Source of the DNA: Saccharospirillum mangrovi
GTDB taxonomy: Bacteria > Pseudomonadota > Gammaproteobacteria > Pseudomonadales > Natronospirillaceae
Direction of reading: 5' to 3'
Assembly (NCBI RefSeq): GCF_003367315.1
Contig: NZ_CP031415.1
Coordinates: 928,001 to 992,000 of the forward strand
Length of the DNA: 64,000 bases
Every line of letters begins with the position of its first letter. Positions within the stretch are counted from its first letter, which is position 1. The notes below the pieces were generated by a model. It was not told the DNA's origin, did no database searches, and worked only from the letters and a program-made list of their open reading frames with translations. The translations under genes and the position numbers were made by a program. This document shows, in pieces, positions 61,138-64,000 of this stretch.

Positions 61138-62472
61138 ATGAATGTGATCACTGCTACACGCAATTATCTGGTCGTCGGCTTGGGTGCCACAGGCTTGTCC
61201 TGTGTGCGCTTTTTGCGCGCGCGCGGCCAGAGCGTGGCGGTGGTCGACAGTCGCGCCACACCGCCGGGACTGGATGTGTTACAGCGCGATTTTCCCGATG
61301 TCGAACTGACCACGGGCGCGTTCTCGGCGGAACAATTAAAAAGCGCCGACATTCTGGTGATGAGCCCGGGTGTGCCGCTGGCAACACCGGCGATTAAGGC
61401 AGCCATCGATGCCGGTGTGCCGGTCACGTCGGACATCGAATTGTTTCACCAGAATTTTACCGGCCAGCTGGTGCTGATCACCGGCTCCAACGCCAAATCG
61501 ACGGTTACTTCCTGGGTGGCCGATATGGCTCGGCTGGCGAACAAGGCTTATGTCGTCGGCGGCAATCTGGGCAAGCCGGCGCTGGAATTGCTCGATGAAC
61601 CAGCCGATCTGGCGATTCTCGAACTGTCGAGTTTTCAGTTGGAATTGCTGCCGCCTTTGGTGTCGAGCGTGGCGACGGTGTTGAACGTCAGCGAAGACCA
61701 TCTCGACCGTTACGACAGTTACGAGGCCTATCGGCAGGCCAAGCTGCGCATCTATCGCGGCGCGCAGCAAGTGGTGTTCAACCGCGCCGATGCACTGACG
61801 CAAGCGTCGCTGGAAACACCGGCGCGGTCTTTTGGTCTGGACGCTCCCAAGGGCGACGATTTTGGTTTGGTCGACGTCGCTGGCGATCTTTGCCTGGCGC
61901 AGGGCGAACAACCGTTGCTGCCGGCGAGTGAGGTGGCATTACCCGGTCGACACAATCTCGCTAACGCCCTGGCGAGTGTGGCGTTAGCCAGCGCTGTTGG
62001 CTTGCCGCAAGAAGCCATTCTGGCCTCGCTGCGCCGCTTCAAAGGTTTGCCGCATCGCTGTGAATTGGTGGCCACCAAAGCGGGCGTGCGCTACGTCAAC
62101 GATTCCAAAGGCACCAACGTCGGCGCGACGCTGGCGGCGGTCGAAGGCCTGGGTCGCGAAGCACCGGGCACGCTGATTTTGTTGGTTGGCGGCCAGGGCA
62201 AAGACGCGGATTTCGCGCCGCTGGCAGCGCCGGTTAATGAATTGTGCAAGGCGGTTTTTGCTTACGGCGAAGATGGCGATTTGCTGGCGGCGGCCATCGG
62301 CCCGCTGACGCAACGCCTGGATACAATGCAGGACGCATTAACAGCGGCGCATCAAAGCGCCAGCGATGGTGACACTGTATTGTTGTCGCCGGCCTGCGCC
62401 AGCTTCGATCAATTTCGCAATTTCGAACACAGAGGCGAGCAGTTCCGCGCTCTGGTGGAGGCGCTGGCATGA
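61138..62472 (+). CDS. murD: UDP-MurNAc-L-alanine:D-glutamate ligase
   Basis: This 444-residue Mur ligase has the N-terminal nucleotide fold (YLVVGLGATGLSCVRFLRAR), SPGVPLATPAI, the ATP loop TGSNAKSTVTSWV, LELSSFQLELL and VNDSKGTNVGATLAAVEG. In the ATP loop, Ala stands where E. coli MurD has Gly (GSNGKST). It adds D-Glu to UDP-MurNAc-L-Ala. It starts one base after the mraY stop and overlaps ftsW as ATGA. Confidence 0.97.
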   Translation: MNVITATRNYLVVGLGATGLSCVRFLRARGQSVAVVDSRATPPGLDVLQRDFPDVELTTGAFSAEQLKSADILVMSPGVPLATPAIKAAIDAGVPVTSDIELFHQNFTGQLVLITGSNAKSTVTSWVADMARLANKAYVVGGNLGKPALELLDEPADLAILELSSFQLELLPPLVSSVATVLNVSEDHLDRYDSYEAYRQAKLRIYRGAQQVVFNRADALTQASLETPARSFGLDAPKGDDFGLVDVAGDLCLAQGEQPLLPASEVALPGRHNLANALASVALASAVGLPQEAILASLRRFKGLPHRCELVATKAGVRYVNDSKGTNVGATLAAVEGLGREAPGTLILLVGGQGKDADFAPLAAPVNELCKAVFAYGEDGDLLAAAIGPLTQRLDTMQDALTAAHQSASDGDTVLLSPACASFDQFRNFEHRGEQFRALVEALA

Positions 62473-63659
62473 CCGCACAAGCGCGTTCATTTCCGTTACT
62501 GACCGACCGACTCAGCGCCGCCTATCAACCGCTGTGGCGCGGTGACCGCTGGTTGCTCGGCAGCAGCATCACGCTATTGATTCTGGGTGTGGTGATGATC
62601 GCCTCGGCGTCCATCGACATCAGTCAGCAGAATTTCGGTGTGCCGTATCACTACACCTTGCGGCATCTGATGTATCTCGCCCTCGGCGTCATGCTGGCTG
62701 CACTGGTGTCGGTGGTGCCCATGGTGGTGTGGCAGCGGTTGAGTGGTGTGTTTCTGATTGCGGCTTTGTTGCTGTTGGTGATCGTGCTGATTCCGGGTGT
62801 CGGCCGCGAAGTAAAAGGCAGCTGGCGCTGGATCGATTTAGGCCCGTTCGGCTTCCAGCCGTCGGAGTTGGGTAAAGGCGCCATCATTTTGTACGTCTCG
62901 GCGTATCTGGTGCGGCGTCGCGATGAAGTCATGACCCAGTTGTCGGGCTTTGTGAAACCACTGTTGGTGATGTCGGTGATGATCATGCTGCTGTTGCTGG
63001 AGCCGGATTTCGGCACGGTGGTGGTGGTGCTCGGCACCATTCTCGGCATGTTGTTTTTGGGTGGCGTGAAGGCCGGGCAATTCTTCCTGGCGATTCTCGC
63101 CGCCAGTGGCGCCATCACCATCATGGTGGCGTCGCAGACGTATCGGGTGCGGCGCGTACTGGCGTTCCTGGACCCTTGGTCGGCGGAAAATGTGTACGGC
63201 AGCGGCTATCAGCTGACGCAATCGTTGATCGCTTTTGGGCGTGGCGAATGGTTCGGCGTCGGCCTCGGTAATTCGATGCAGAAACTGTTTTACCTGCCCG
63301 AAGCGCACAACGATTTCATTCTCGCCATCGTCGGTGAAGAACTGGGTCTGGTCGGTGTGCTGTCGGTTTTGGTGCTGTTTGGCATTTTGATTCAGCGGAT
63401 GTTTTTCATCGCCCGCCTGGCCGAGCGCAAAGGTTATTTGTTTGGCGCCTTTGTCAGTTATGGCATCGGTTTGCTGTTCGCGATTCAGGTGCTGATCAAC
63501 ATCGGCGTGAACACCGGCCTGTTGCCGACCAAGGGTTTGACGCTGCCGTTTTTGTCATCCGGCGGCACCAGTCTGCTGATTTGTTTGTCGCTGCTGGCGT
63601 TGGTTAATCGCGTCTACGGCGAAGCCCTGGCACGTGATGCCGAGGAGGCGACGTCATGA
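62469..63659 (+). CDS. ftsW: Septal peptidoglycan glycosyltransferase FtsW
   Basis: This 396-residue SEDS-family polymerase has about ten helices. Family signatures include RWIDLGPFGFQPSELGKGAI, LLEPDFGTVVVVLGTILGM, GYQLTQSLIAFGRGEWFGVG and PEAHNDFILAIVGEELGLVG, with the C-terminal LPFLSSGGTSLL. It polymerises septal glycan from lipid II with FtsI. Overlaps at both ends (murD and murG, 4 bases each) show tight operon packing. Confidence 0.97.
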   Translation: MTAQARSFPLLTDRLSAAYQPLWRGDRWLLGSSITLLILGVVMIASASIDISQQNFGVPYHYTLRHLMYLALGVMLAALVSVVPMVVWQRLSGVFLIAALLLLVIVLIPGVGREVKGSWRWIDLGPFGFQPSELGKGAIILYVSAYLVRRRDEVMTQLSGFVKPLLVMSVMIMLLLLEPDFGTVVVVLGTILGMLFLGGVKAGQFFLAILAASGAITIMVASQTYRVRRVLAFLDPWSAENVYGSGYQLTQSLIAFGRGEWFGVGLGNSMQKLFYLPEAHNDFILAIVGEELGLVGVLSVLVLFGILIQRMFFIARLAERKGYLFGAFVSYGIGLLFAIQVLINIGVNTGLLPTKGLTLPFLSSGGTSLLICLSLLALVNRVYGEALARDAEEATS

Positions 63660-64000
63660 GTCGCATCCTGATCATGGCCGGTGGCACCGGTGGCCATATT
63701 TTCCCGGCCATGGCCGTTGCCGAAGCCTTGCAGGCCGAGGGCTATCAGGTGAGTTGGCTGGGTGCTAAGCGCGGTATGGAAACCGATTTGGTGCCGCGCG
63801 CGGGTTTTGATCTGCACACTTTGGGTGTGACCGCCTGGCAAGGCGGCGGTCTGCTGCGCAAGGTGACTGCACCGTTTAATTTGCTCGGCGCGCTGATGCA
63901 GGCGTTGGGTTTGTTGGGTCGATTAAAGCCAGCGGCGGTGATCGGCTTTGGCGGCTATGCCTCGGCACCGGGCGGCGTTGCGGCGCTGTTGCGTGGCATT
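63656..64000 (+). CDS. murG: Lipid II synthase MurG, N-terminal part (cut by window end)
   Basis: The first 115 codons encode SRILIMAGGTGGHIFPAMAV, the N-terminal glycine-rich loop of MurG, then VSWLGAKRGMETDLVPRAGF and IGFGGYASAPGGVAALL. MurG adds GlcNAc to lipid I on the cytoplasmic face of the membrane. The ATG overlaps the ftsW stop, with GAGGAGG upstream. The C-terminal UDP-GlcNAc-binding domain lies beyond the window. Confidence 0.97.
   Translation, partial: MSRILIMAGGTGGHIFPAMAVAEALQAEGYQVSWLGAKRGMETDLVPRAGFDLHTLGVTAWQGGGLLRKVTAPFNLLGALMQALGLLGRLKPAAVIGFGGYASAPGGVAALLRGI

Overview
The window looks like chromosome of a free-living, flagellated, probably marine gammaproteobacterium. Supporting signs are the metY-rimP-nusA-infB-rbfA-truB-rpsO-pnp block, the rsmI/lpoA-yraN-diaA-dolP block, a dcw cluster headed by mraZ, a PomA/PomB-type motor pair and an MSHA pilus assembly operon. 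An Oceanospirillales-like relative (for example Saccharospirillum/Reinekea) is my guess from gene style and the acidic periplasmic proteins; it was not tested. Base composition is moderately GC-rich and fairly even. The ABC sugar-importer operon and the mraZ upstream region are visibly more A/T-rich.

Layout. 1-2080: end of glmM, tpiA, secG, tRNA-Leu(GAG), initiator tRNA, then an unusual run of about eight back-to-back hairpins containing a second copy of the tRNA 3' end and closing in a terminator before rimP. 2234-11049: translation and RNA-decay operon from rimP to pnp, with structured leaders on rpsO and pnp. 11243-14007: a TerB-like/SH3b membrane protein and a convergent pair of DnaT-like and lambda-P-like replication proteins. 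14108-19807: ABC-2 exporter, patatin lipase, BASS transporter, AraC regulator, acyltransferase. 19905-29804 (minus): MSHA secretion genes mshI to mshG, with an unassigned TPR gene between mshN and mshE and no prepilin genes. 29980-33112: trmL, ubiH-ubiI, DUF3185.

33194-40110: a sugar ABC importer (SBP plus two permeases, no ATPase nearby) divergent from a second, GtsA-like SBP co-transcribed with an OmpR-type regulator and a sensor kinase. 40177-42538: yeast-type cytosine deaminase, PhyH dioxygenase, GST, MmcQ/YjbR protein. 42572-45749 (minus): xseB-ispA-dxs, the isoprenoid precursor operon. 45948-49352: pomAB, uspE, dolP. 49352-53080: diaA, yraN and lpoA (minus), and rsmI (plus). 53120-53471: RNase P RNA. 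53472-53897: a repeat-rich non-coding region, then the mra promoter with MraZ boxes. 53898-64000: mraZ-rsmH-ftsL-ftsI-murE-murF-mraY-murD-ftsW-murG (cut by the window end).

The themes fit together. One operon makes translation factors and PNPase. RsmI and RsmH both modify 16S rRNA C1402. LpoA and the dcw genes build septal peptidoglycan. The c-di-GMP-binding MshE motif together with the flagellar stator genes suggests a motile-to-attached switch. No CRISPR array, insertion sequence or intact prophage was seen.
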